Of a stretch of DNA of 34,114 bases, positions 18,024-24,523 are shown in pieces. Origin of the DNA: Bacteroidota bacterium (GTDB taxonomy: Bacteria > Bacteroidota > Bacteroidia > Flavobacteriales_F > PHOS-HE28); contig JAFDZF010000177.1 of assembly GCA_018267055.1 (NCBI GenBank), positions 1-34,114 on the forward strand, given 5' to 3'. The notes below the pieces were generated by a model, which worked only from the letters and a program-made list of their open reading frames with translations, was not told the origin of the DNA and ran no database searches. The translations under genes and the position numbers were made by a program. The stretch's first letter is position 1, and each line of letters starts with the position of its first letter.

Positions 18024-18647
18024 CTAGGGCTTCCAGCGGGCGATGTCCACGGCCTCGGTGCAGGCGAAGGTCTCGTCGGCGTGGCGGTTGCTGGCCACCA
18101 GCAGGGTGCGCCCGCCCAGGTGGCCTTCCAGCAGGTCGCGGTACCAGGCGATGCCCGCGGCGTCGAGGTTGCTGGCGGGCTCGTCCAGCAGCAGCAGGGG
18201 GGCGTCGCTCAGGACGGCCAGGGCCAGTTTCAGCCGCTGCTTCATGCCGCTGCTGAAGTTGCGCACGGGCTTCCCCAGGTGCGCGTCCAGGTAGGCGATG
18301 CGGGCCACTTCCTCCGGGCGCATGCCACGCTGGAAGGGCTTGAAGCGCGCCTGTACGGCGATGGCCTCGCGGAGGGACAGCTCCTCGTATAGGTTCAGGT
18401 AGGGGGCGGCGATGGCCACGTGGCGGTACACCGCTTCGGGATCGAGGGGCGCACCGCCGAGCGCATGCTGCACGGTGCCGGTCGTGGGCGTCAGGGCCCC
18501 GGCCACCACCTGGAGGAAGGTGCTTTTGCCGCTGCCGTTGGGCCCGCCCACCGCCACGCGCGCGCCGCTGCCCAGCACGAGGTCCACATCGGCGAAGACC
18601 GTTTCGCGGCCGAACCGCTTGGCGACGTTGGCAAGGGTGACGATCAT
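18024..18647 (-). CDS. ABC transporter ATP-binding protein (CcmA-like)
   Basis: A 207-aa stand-alone nucleotide-binding subunit. Walker A is GPNGSGKST, the signature is NFSSGMKQRLKLA and Walker B is LLLLDEPASNLD. The switch region reads VASNRHADE: Asn stands where the H-loop histidine normally is, with a His two residues later. No permease gene is adjacent, so its membrane partner must be elsewhere. The start at 18647 is chosen because the fold begins there (MIVTLANVAKRFG); an in-frame ATG at 18677 falls inside an inverted repeat. It follows lpxA on the same strand; export of an envelope component is possible but not shown. Confidence 0.88.
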   Translation of the reverse strand: MIVTLANVAKRFGRETVFADVDLVLGSGARVAVGGPNGSGKSTFLQVVAGALTPTTGTVQHALGGAPLDPEAVYRHVAIAAPYLNLYEELSLREAIAVQARFKPFQRGMRPEEVARIAYLDAHLGKPVRNFSSGMKQRLKLALAVLSDAPLLLLDEPASNLDAAGIAWYRDLLEGHLGGRTLLVASNRHADETFACTEAVDIARWKP

Positions 18648-18658
18648 GTGCCCGGGTG

Positions 18659-18686
18659 CATGGGCCCGATCATCCATGGGCCCATG
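18659..18686 (-). terminator. 9-bp inverted repeat between lpxA and the ABC gene
   Basis: CATGGGCCC (18659-18667) and GGGCCCATG (18678-18686) form a perfect stem with a 10-nt loop. There is no T-run, so it may be an attenuator, an operator or mRNA-stabilising structure rather than a terminator. The surrounding 80 bp repeats ATGG/CATCATGG several times. Confidence 0.4.
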
Positions 18687-18734
18687 TGCGCATGGACATC
18701 ATGGACACCTGGGGCGATGGGCATCATGGCTGCT

Positions 18735-19517
18735 TCACTCCGCCAGCCCCCGCATGATCCCTTTCGGGCTGTTGCGGATGAAGTCGAGGATCTGGCCGCG
18801 CTCGGGGCTGCGGGGGAGGGTCTGCTCCACGTTCTGCACCGCGCGGTCCACGTTGGTGTTGCGCACGAAGATCTCGCGGTAGATGTCCTCGATGCGGGCC
18901 ACGGCCGCGTCGTCGTACCCGCGGCGGCGCAGGCCCACCACGTTCACGCCGATATAGCTCAGCGGCTCGCGTGCGGCCTTCACGAAGGGCGGCACGTTCT
19001 TGCGCACCAGCGAGGCCCCGGCGATGAAGCTGTGCGCGCCGATGTGCATGAACTGCTGCACGGCCACGTTGCCTTCCAGGATGGCCCAGTCGTCGATGGT
19101 CACGTGGCCGGCCACGTTCACGCTGTTGGCGATGACGATGTTGTCGCCGAGGATGCAGTCGTGCGCCAGGTGCACGTAGGCCATCAGCAGGCAGTTCCTG
19201 CCCACGGCGGTCTTCAGCCGGTCGGCCGTGCCGCGGTTGATGGTGACGCACTCGCGGATGGTGCTGCCGTCGCCCACTTCGGCGGTGGTCCTCTCCCCGG
19301 CGAACTTGAGGTCCTGCGGGATGGCGCCCACCACGGCCCCGGGGAAGATGCGGCATTTCCGGCCGATGCGGACGCCGTCCATCAGGGTGCAGTTGGGGCC
19401 GATCCAGGTGCCGTCACCGATCTCCACGTCGCCGTAGATGGTGGCGAAAGGCTCGATGGTGACGTCCTTGCCGATGCGCGCGTCCGGGTGGACGGAGGCC
19501 AGTTTGGAGATGCTCAT
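18735..19517 (-). CDS. lpxA: UDP-N-acetylglucosamine acyltransferase
   Basis: Catalyses the first step of lipid A synthesis, moving a 3-hydroxyacyl chain from ACP to UDP-GlcNAc in the cytoplasm. The 260-aa protein has hexapeptide beta-helix repeats from residue 1 to ~185 and a C-terminal helical domain. The block MAYVHLAHDC holds the catalytic histidine (about H119, equal to H125 of E. coli). Length matches the family. Its ATG overlaps the TGA of the upstream lpxC/fabZ gene as ATGA, so translation is coupled. Confidence 0.96.
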   Translation of the reverse strand: MSISKLASVHPDARIGKDVTIEPFATIYGDVEIGDGTWIGPNCTLMDGVRIGRKCRIFPGAVVGAIPQDLKFAGERTTAEVGDGSTIRECVTINRGTADRLKTAVGRNCLLMAYVHLAHDCILGDNIVIANSVNVAGHVTIDDWAILEGNVAVQQFMHIGAHSFIAGASLVRKNVPPFVKAAREPLSYIGVNVVGLRRRGYDDAAVARIEDIYREIFVRNTNVDRAVQNVEQTLPRSPERGQILDFIRNSPKGIMRGLAE

Positions 19518-20986
19518 CGGGTGACCGCGGCGGTTCGGGGTGTGGCGGCGGCGGGGGCATTGGTCTTCGGGGCCTCGGCGCTGCGGTCGCGGGCGATCTG
19601 GGCCATCATCTCGGCCTCCACGGCGGGCTGGCCGTTGACGTAGCCCACGCCCTTCATGTGCACGATGCCGCGGCGGATCGGGGTGATCAGCTCCAGGCGG
19701 AAGACCAGGGTGTCGCCGGGGATCACCTTGCGGCGGTAGCGCACGCCGTCGGTCTTCAGGAAGTAGGTGGTGTAGTTCTCCGGGTCGGGCACCTGGCTGA
19801 GGGCGAAGATGCCGCCCACCTGTGCCATGGCCTCCACCTGCAGCACGCCGGGCATCACCGGGTTGTCCGGGAAGTGGCCGGTGAAGTGCGGCTCGTTCAT
19901 CGTCACGTTCTTCACCCCCACGATGCTCTTGGCGTCCATCGTCAGCACCTTGTCCACCAGCAGGAAGGGGTAGCGGTGGGGCAGCATCCTGGTGATGGCG
20001 TTGATGTCGTACAGCGGCTCGGCGGTCAGGTCGATGCCGTGCAGCGGGTCCTTCTCCTCCTGCCGCATGCGCTCCTTGATGCGCTTGGCGAAGCTGGTAT
20101 TGCCGAAGTGGCCCGGCCGCGCGGCCAGGATATGCCCCTTGATGGGCCGGCCCACCAGCGCCAGGTCGCCCACGATGTCCAGCAGCTTGTGGCGCGCCGG
20201 CTCGTTGAGGAACTTCAGGTCGGTGGTGTTCAGCACGCCGTTGCGGCGGACCTCCACCTCGTGGTACTCACGGCCCAGGGCCTGGGCCACGGCCTTCAGG
20301 TCGTCCTGCGTGATGCCCTCGCGGTCCTCCAGCACGATGGCGTTGTCGAGGTCGCCGCCCTTGATCAGCCCGGCCTTGGCCAGCTGCTCCAGCTCGCGGA
20401 GGAAGACGAAGGTGCGGCACGGGGCGATCTCCGCGCGGAACTCCTCGCTGCGGTACATGCTCGCGTGCTGGGTGCCCAGTACGGGGCTGTTGTAGTCCAC
20501 CATCACCGTCACGCGGAACTCGCCGCCGGGGGTGGGCACGCCCAGCATCTCGGTGCCGCGCTCGCTGGTCTCGAACCAGATGGGCTCGCGCAGCACCCAC
20601 CAGTCGCGGGGGGCGTCCTGCTCCTCCAGGCCCACTGAGTCGATGGCCCGCACGAAGGGCAGGGCGCTGCCGTCCAGGATGGGCACTTCGGGGCCGGAGA
20701 GCCGCAGCAGGCAGTTGTCCACGCCCAGGGCGTAGAGGGCGGCGAGCACATGCTCGGTGGTGTTCACCCGGGCCTCGCCCTTGCCCAGGGTGGTGCCGCG
20801 CTCGGTGCTCACCACCAGGTCGGCATCGGCCTCGATCACGGGCTGGCCCTCCAGGTCGACGCGCTGGAACTTGTAGCCGTGGCCCACCGGGGCGGGGCAG
20901 AGGGAGAGCGTCACGGGCTCGCCCGTGTGCAGGCCCACGCCCTGGATGGTGGCGACGGCCTTCAGCGTATGTTGTTTGTCGCTCAT
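19514..20986 (-). CDS. lpxC/fabZ: Bifunctional LpxC deacetylase / FabZ dehydratase
   Basis: A 490-aa fusion typical of Bacteroidota. Residues ~1-310 are the zinc-dependent UDP-3-O-acyl-GlcNAc deacetylase LpxC, the committed step of lipid A synthesis, with ligands H79 (TEHVLAAL), H267 and D271 (ARHKLLDIVGD) and the catalytic H294. Residues ~325-465 are the 3-hydroxyacyl-ACP dehydratase FabZ with LPHRYPFLLVD, catalytic H372 (GHFPDNPVMPG) and E386 (VEAMAQ). Joining the two couples lipid A and fatty acid synthesis, which compete for 3-hydroxyacyl-ACP. The last ~25 residues are an Ala/Pro/Thr-rich tail. Both ends overlap neighbours as ATGA (lpxD before, lpxA after). Confidence 0.97.
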   Translation of the reverse strand: MSDKQHTLKAVATIQGVGLHTGEPVTLSLCPAPVGHGYKFQRVDLEGQPVIEADADLVVSTERGTTLGKGEARVNTTEHVLAALYALGVDNCLLRLSGPEVPILDGSALPFVRAIDSVGLEEQDAPRDWWVLREPIWFETSERGTEMLGVPTPGGEFRVTVMVDYNSPVLGTQHASMYRSEEFRAEIAPCRTFVFLRELEQLAKAGLIKGGDLDNAIVLEDREGITQDDLKAVAQALGREYHEVEVRRNGVLNTTDLKFLNEPARHKLLDIVGDLALVGRPIKGHILAARPGHFGNTSFAKRIKERMRQEEKDPLHGIDLTAEPLYDINAITRMLPHRYPFLLVDKVLTMDAKSIVGVKNVTMNEPHFTGHFPDNPVMPGVLQVEAMAQVGGIFALSQVPDPENYTTYFLKTDGVRYRRKVIPGDTLVFRLELITPIRRGIVHMKGVGYVNGQPAVEAEMMAQIARDRSAEAPKTNAPAAATPRTAAVTR

Positions 20987-22056
20987 TGGTTGCTGGTGGA
21001 AGCGTCCCCGTCCGCGGCCAGGGCCTTCAGTTCGATGAGGTCCTTCTCGAGCCGCTCGATGTGCCGCTTGAGGCCGGGCAGGTTGCGGAAGAGGACATAG
21101 CTGCGTTTGTAGTCGCCGATGGTGAAGGCCGGGGAGCCCTGCACGGTGGCGTCGTCGGGGATGTCGGACCCGATGCCGCTCTGGGCGGCGATGCGGACGC
21201 GGTCGCCGATGGTGAGGTGGCCCGCGATGCCCACCTGCCCGCCGATCATGCAGCCGGCCCCCACGCGCGAGCTGCCCGCGATGCCGGTCTGCGACACCAC
21301 GAAGGTGTAGGCGCCGATCTCCACGTTGTGGCCGATCTGGATCAGGTTGTCCAGCTTCACGCCCTTGCGGATGACGGTGCTGCCCAGCGTGGCCCGGTCG
21401 ATGGTGGTGTTGGCGCCCACCTCCACGTCGTCCTCCAGCACCACGTTGCCGATCTGCGCCATCTTCTCCGGCAGGCCGTCGGCCCCGGTGGTGAAGCCGT
21501 AGCCGTCCGCGCCGATGACCACGCCGCTGTGCAGGATGCAGCCCGCACCGATCACGCTCTTGGCATAGATCTTCACCCCCGCATGGAGGCGGGTGTTCCT
21601 GCCGATGCGCACGCCGTCGCCGATGAAGCAGTTGGGGAAGATCTTCACGCCGTCCTCGATGACGACGCCGTCCGCGATGTAGCTGAAGGCGCCGATGTAC
21701 ACGTCCCTGCCCACCTGGGCCTTGGGGCTCAGGTAGCTCGGCTGCTCATAGCCCACCTTCTCGTACTGGTGCGCATCGTGCATCTCCAGCAGCTTGGCGA
21801 AGGCCGCGCGCGGATCGCTCACGCGGATGAGCGTGAGGTGCTTGGGGATGCTCCGGGTGGGCTGGAAATCCAGGCCCACGATGGCCACGCTGGCCGCCGT
21901 GGTGTAGATGTGCTCGGTGTAGCGCGGGTTCGCCAGGAAGGTCAGCGTGCCCAGGCGGCCCTCCTCGATCTTGGCCACGTCGTGCACGAGCACCTGTGCG
22001 TTGCCGTCCACCTCCCCCTGGAGGAACTCGGCGATCTGACCGGCGGAGAATTGCAT
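20983..22056 (-). CDS. lpxD: UDP-3-O-acylglucosamine N-acyltransferase
   Basis: The third lipid A enzyme, adding the second 3-hydroxyacyl chain to the sugar amine. The 357-aa protein has the uridine-binding N-terminal domain (FLANPRY at 40-46), a long hexapeptide beta-helix (~110-320) and a C-terminal helical coil (LKRHIERLEKDLIELKAL). H243 in LIQIGHNVEIG is the catalytic histidine. The ATG at 22056 is chosen because LpxD homology begins there (MQFSAGQIAEFL); the frame stays open upstream without homology. It is the first gene of the lpxD - lpxC/fabZ - lpxA operon, with a TATCTTCG box 46 nt upstream. Confidence 0.97.
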   Translation of the reverse strand: MQFSAGQIAEFLQGEVDGNAQVLVHDVAKIEEGRLGTLTFLANPRYTEHIYTTAASVAIVGLDFQPTRSIPKHLTLIRVSDPRAAFAKLLEMHDAHQYEKVGYEQPSYLSPKAQVGRDVYIGAFSYIADGVVIEDGVKIFPNCFIGDGVRIGRNTRLHAGVKIYAKSVIGAGCILHSGVVIGADGYGFTTGADGLPEKMAQIGNVVLEDDVEVGANTTIDRATLGSTVIRKGVKLDNLIQIGHNVEIGAYTFVVSQTGIAGSSRVGAGCMIGGQVGIAGHLTIGDRVRIAAQSGIGSDIPDDATVQGSPAFTIGDYKRSYVLFRNLPGLKRHIERLEKDLIELKALAADGDASTSNQ

Positions 22057-22102
22057 GGCATTGGCCCGCAAGCCCTTGCGGCCTGGGCCGGAGGCGGGTC
22101 CG

Positions 22103-22110
22103 CGAAGATA
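22103..22110 (-). promoter_or_regulatory. -7-like box of the lpx operon
   Basis: TATCTTCG on the minus strand, 46 nt before the lpxD ATG. A good TAnnTTyG match in the intergenic gap heading the operon. Confidence 0.45.
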
Positions 22111-22165
22111 GTCGGCCCGCGCGGTCGGCAGCCAGCGGCCGTTCGCCCGCCGGCCGCGGTCCGCT

Positions 22166-22576
22166 TCAGGGAAAGGGGAAGAAGAAATAGACCGCCGCCG
22201 CCCATTCCTTGCGCACCCCCTTGGCATAGCCGATGGTGCTGCGGGAGGCGTTCTCCACGGTGCCGTCGTCGCGGATGTAGCCGATGGTGCTGCGGGAGCT
22301 GTTCTCCACGGTACCGTCGTCACGGATGTAGCCGATGGTGCTGCGGCTGCTGTTCTCCACCGTGCCATCCGTCCGGATGTAGCCGATGGTGCTGCGCGAG
22401 GCGTTCTCGATGGTGCCGTCCTCCCGGATGTAGCCCACCGTGCTGCGGCTGCCGTTCTCGATCCGGCCGTCGGCGCTGATGTAGCCCGTGGTGCTGCGGC
22501 TGCTGTTCTCCAGGGTGGCTTGCGCCCGGACCGGGCCCGTGCCCAGCACGACCAGCAACAGCAGGATGGCGCGCAT
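22166..22576 (-). CDS. Exported 17-residue repeat protein (5-fold beta-flower type)
   Basis: A 136-aa protein with a signal peptide (residues 1-19, ending VRAQA) and six near-identical 17-residue units (about 22-123). The consensus is (V/I)ENxSRSTxGYIRxDGT; the last unit degenerates to YAKGV. A short hydrophobic tail follows (AAAVYFFFPFP). The pattern matches what I recall as the 5-fold beta-flower domain, in which each unit supplies strands to a small toroid; this naming is from memory. Function is unknown; a periplasmic or surface location is likely. It starts 3 bp after the Cys/His-rich miniprotein gene and is probably co-transcribed with it. Confidence 0.85.
   Translation of the reverse strand: MRAILLLLVVLGTGPVRAQATLENSSRSTTGYISADGRIENGSRSTVGYIREDGTIENASRSTIGYIRTDGTVENSSRSTIGYIRDDGTVENSSRSTIGYIRDDGTVENASRSTIGYAKGVRKEWAAAVYFFFPFP
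22208..22513 (-). repeat. Six tandem 51-bp coding repeats
   Basis: The motif CGATGGTGCTGCG (or close variants) recurs at 22231, 22282, 22333, 22384, 22435 and 22486, an exact 51-bp period. The array is wholly coding (17-aa units). The units at 22.25-22.38 kb are the most alike, suggesting recent duplication or slippage. Confidence 0.9.
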
Positions 22577-22579
22577 GGC

Positions 22580-22834
22580 TCAGTGCGGCTGCACCACGCG
22601 CACCGTATCGCGCGTGCCGGGCGTCACCACCTGCACGGTGTCGCCGGCCATGCCATGATGCTCTCCCGGCTTGCAGCAGGCGCCCTTGCCGTGGCCTTCG
22701 CCGTGGCATTCCATGGCCCCCTCACGCCCGCAGGCGGCGTCGCGGTGGCAGCTGCCGCACATCCGCCCGAGCACGAAGCCGAGGATGCCGAAGAGCAGGC
22801 TGAAGAGGAGGATCTTGGACCAGTTCGTGTTCAT
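22580..22834 (-). CDS. Membrane-anchored Cys/His-rich miniprotein with a CxxCH motif
   Basis: An 84-aa protein I cannot name. Residues ~8-24 are a hydrophobic helix (ILLFSLLFGILGFVLG), directly followed by MCGSCH, a single CxxCH haem c-type motif (C26, C29, H30). Next comes a Cys/His/Gly stretch (AACGREGAMECHGEGHGKGACC, with EHH after it) and a Thr/Val-rich tail with two copies of a DTVxVV motif. It could bind a covalent haem if matured outside the membrane, or bind metal ions; neither is proven. The ATG at 22834 is preferred over the in-frame ATG at 22891, which would add 19 residues ahead of the helix. It lies 53 bp after the DUF2911 gene and 3 bp before the beta-flower gene. Confidence 0.7.
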   Translation of the reverse strand: MNTNWSKILLFSLLFGILGFVLGRMCGSCHRDAACGREGAMECHGEGHGKGACCKPGEHHGMAGDTVQVVTPGTRDTVRVVQPH

Positions 22835-22887
22835 GGGTGGTGGCGTTGGTGTTACGGGGATAATGGAGCGGGAGCGGGTCCCTTTTT

Positions 22888-23436
22888 TCACTGGTGGAGG
22901 GGCACGGCGACGCGCGTCCGGTCCCAGGCCAGGACCAGGGTGGGGCCCGGAGTGTCCTCGATGCTGATGGTGAACTGTTCGACCTCTTGCGGGAGCGCCT
23001 CCACCGGCACGGTCACCTGCAGGGCGTCCTCCGCGGGTTCACGGCTGGCGCTGGCGTTGAAGTCCACGCCCCAGCCGTACATCTTCTTGTTGAAGATGAC
23101 CTGCCAGTCTTTTTCCCCGGGGATGGTCCAGAGGGTGTATTTGCCCGCCGGGAGGGTCTTGCCGCCGATGGTCAGGTCCTGGCCGGTGCGGAAGGTGGTG
23201 GCCTCGTTGGCCCCCGTGCGCCACACCACGCCATAGGGCACCAGCCCCCCGAAGATGACGCGGCCCTTCTTGGACGGTCGGTTGTAGAACACCTCGATGT
23301 CCAGCCCGTCCTTGGCGTAGGTCACGGTGGCCTCGGGGCTGGCCTTCTTGGTCTGGTGCTGCATCACCTTGAACCCGATGAAGGCGAGCGCCAGCAGGGC
23401 GGCCACGATGATGATGAGGCGGATCAGGAAACGCAT
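22888..23436 (-). CDS. DUF2911 family anchored protein
   Basis: A 182-aa protein with an N-terminal transmembrane anchor (residues 3-22) and a soluble domain matching DUF2911, common in Bacteroidota. Recognisable blocks are VTYAKDGLDIEVFYNRPSKKGR, FGGLVPYGVVWRTGANEAT, LPAGKYTLWTIPG and WQVIFNKKMYGWG. The biochemical function of the family is not established. The ATG at 23436 places the helix at the N-terminus; a TACCTTTA box lies 19 nt upstream. It is the first of three small same-strand envelope-protein genes (DUF2911, Cys/His-rich, beta-flower). Confidence 0.88.
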   Translation of the reverse strand: MRFLIRLIIIVAALLALAFIGFKVMQHQTKKASPEATVTYAKDGLDIEVFYNRPSKKGRVIFGGLVPYGVVWRTGANEATTFRTGQDLTIGGKTLPAGKYTLWTIPGEKDWQVIFNKKMYGWGVDFNASASREPAEDALQVTVPVEALPQEVEQFTISIEDTPGPTLVLAWDRTRVAVPLHQ

Positions 23437-23455
23437 GGGGGACCGTTCGGTCTTG

Positions 23456-23463
23456 TAAAGGTA
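23456..23463 (-). promoter_or_regulatory. -7-like box of the DUF2911 gene group
   Basis: TACCTTTA on the minus strand, 19 nt before the ATG at 23436 and just after the dehydrogenase stop. Confidence 0.4.
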
Positions 23464-23474
23464 GGGCGCCCCGT

Positions 23475-24233
23475 TCAGCGGCGGGCGATGACGGTGCTGT
23501 TGGCCTGGGCGGTGGCGGTCACCACCACGTCGTTGATGCACACGTGCGGCGGCAGCGTGGCGGCGTAGTGGACGATCCCCGCGACATCCTCGGCCGACAG
23601 GGGCCGGAAGCCCGCATACACCTGCTTGGCCCGGGCCGCATCGCCGTGGAAACGCACTTCGCTGAACTCCGTCTCGGCCGCGCCGGGCGCCACCTGCGTC
23701 ACCTTGATGCCCTGTTCCACCAGGTCGATGCGCATGGCCTTGGTCAGGGCGTCCACCGCGTGCTTGGTGGCGCAGTACACGTTGCCTTTGGGGTACACCT
23801 CCTTGCCGGCCGTGCTGCCGATGTTGATGATGTGGCCCCGCCCCCGCGCCACCATGCCCGGCACCACCGCGCGCGTCACGTACAGCAGCCCCTTCACGTT
23901 GGTGTCGATCATCCGCTCCCAGTCGTCCACATCGCCCGTCTGGATCGGGTCCAGGCCGCTGGCCAGGCCGGCGTTGTTCACCAGCACGTCAATAGCGGCC
24001 CATTCGGCGGGCAGCGCGGCGATGGTGCGCTCCACCTCCCCGCGGTCACGCACGTCCAGGTGCACGGCATGGGCCATGGGGCCGTGGAGGCCTTCCAGCT
24101 CGCGCTTCAGGGCGTCCAGCCTGTCGCGGCGGCGGCCGCAGAGGAGGACGTGCCAGCCGTCGGCGGCGAACCGGCGGGCGATGGCCTCGCCGAAACCGCT
24201 GGTGGCACCGGTGATGAGGATGAGCTTGGGCAT
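23475..24233 (-). CDS. Short-chain dehydrogenase/reductase (YdfG-like)
   Basis: A 252-aa NAD(P)-dependent oxidoreductase with a Rossmann fold. The cofactor loop is TGATSGFGEAIA (8-19), NNAG is at 86-89, and the catalytic residues are S140, Y153 and K157 (YCATK). CGRRRDRL after the second strand favours NADP. Closest in type to E. coli YdfG, which oxidises serine and 3-hydroxy acids; the real substrate is unknown. Length is typical. The ATG at 24233 has a TGACCTTTG box 4 nt upstream. Confidence 0.93.
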   Translation of the reverse strand: MPKLILITGATSGFGEAIARRFAADGWHVLLCGRRRDRLDALKRELEGLHGPMAHAVHLDVRDRGEVERTIAALPAEWAAIDVLVNNAGLASGLDPIQTGDVDDWERMIDTNVKGLLYVTRAVVPGMVARGRGHIINIGSTAGKEVYPKGNVYCATKHAVDALTKAMRIDLVEQGIKVTQVAPGAAETEFSEVRFHGDAARAKQVYAGFRPLSAEDVAGIVHYAATLPPHVCINDVVVTATAQANSTVIARR

Positions 24234-24237
24234 GGGG

Positions 24238-24246
24238 CAAAGGTCA
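24238..24246 (-). promoter_or_regulatory. -7-like box of the dehydrogenase gene
   Basis: TGACCTTTG on the minus strand, 4 nt before the ATG. The same nonamer precedes the proposed TTG start of the HD gene at 27625. Confidence 0.4.
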
Positions 24247-24298
24247 TGGACGGAAGCGTACCCCCAAGGCGTTCACCGCTCCCCGATGGGTTGCTTCG

Positions 24299-24375
24299 CG
24301 AAGGATCGAGCGGAGACGCCGGATGCGCGGCTTCGATCGGTCGAACCACTCCTTCCCCAACCACCGCGGATAGGC
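24299..24375 (+). repeat. 77-bp direct repeat, left copy
   Basis: Matches 26352-26428 in the same orientation at 75 of 77 positions (differences at 24339 and 24360). Read on the minus strand it contains the last codons of the HD gene (YPRWLGKEWF), but the stop TGA is changed to CGA here. It sits in the 290-bp gap between the dehydrogenase and the T9SS cargo gene, where I see no other gene. A bulged hairpin, GGTCTTGT/ACAAGGACC, lies at about 24443-24461. Confidence 0.95.
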
Positions 24376-24495
24376 GGAGGTCGTGCATAAGAATTGACCG
24401 GCCGCCCCGGGCCTGAAGCAAGAGCCCATGGGTCTATGAGCCGGGTCTTGTGTACAAGGACCGATGCCGGATGGCAATGGTCATGAACGGTGCGG

Positions 24496-24503
24496 GACCT
24501 TCG
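24496..24503 (+). promoter_or_regulatory. -7-like box of the T9SS cargo gene
   Basis: GACCTTCG, 20 nt before the ATG at 24524, the same octamer as before the DUF5522 gene. Confidence 0.3.
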
Positions 24504-24523
24504 TGCCCCCATCTCTTCTTCGC

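Noticed and set aside
22208-22513. CRISPR-like or satellite array
   Set aside because: The 51-bp period has no unique spacers and is in frame, encoding 17-residue protein modules.
24244-24512. Short minus-strand ORFs crossing the left repeat copy
   Set aside because: They arise from the duplicated HD tail read through its lost stop, have no start context and overlap the cargo gene promoter region.
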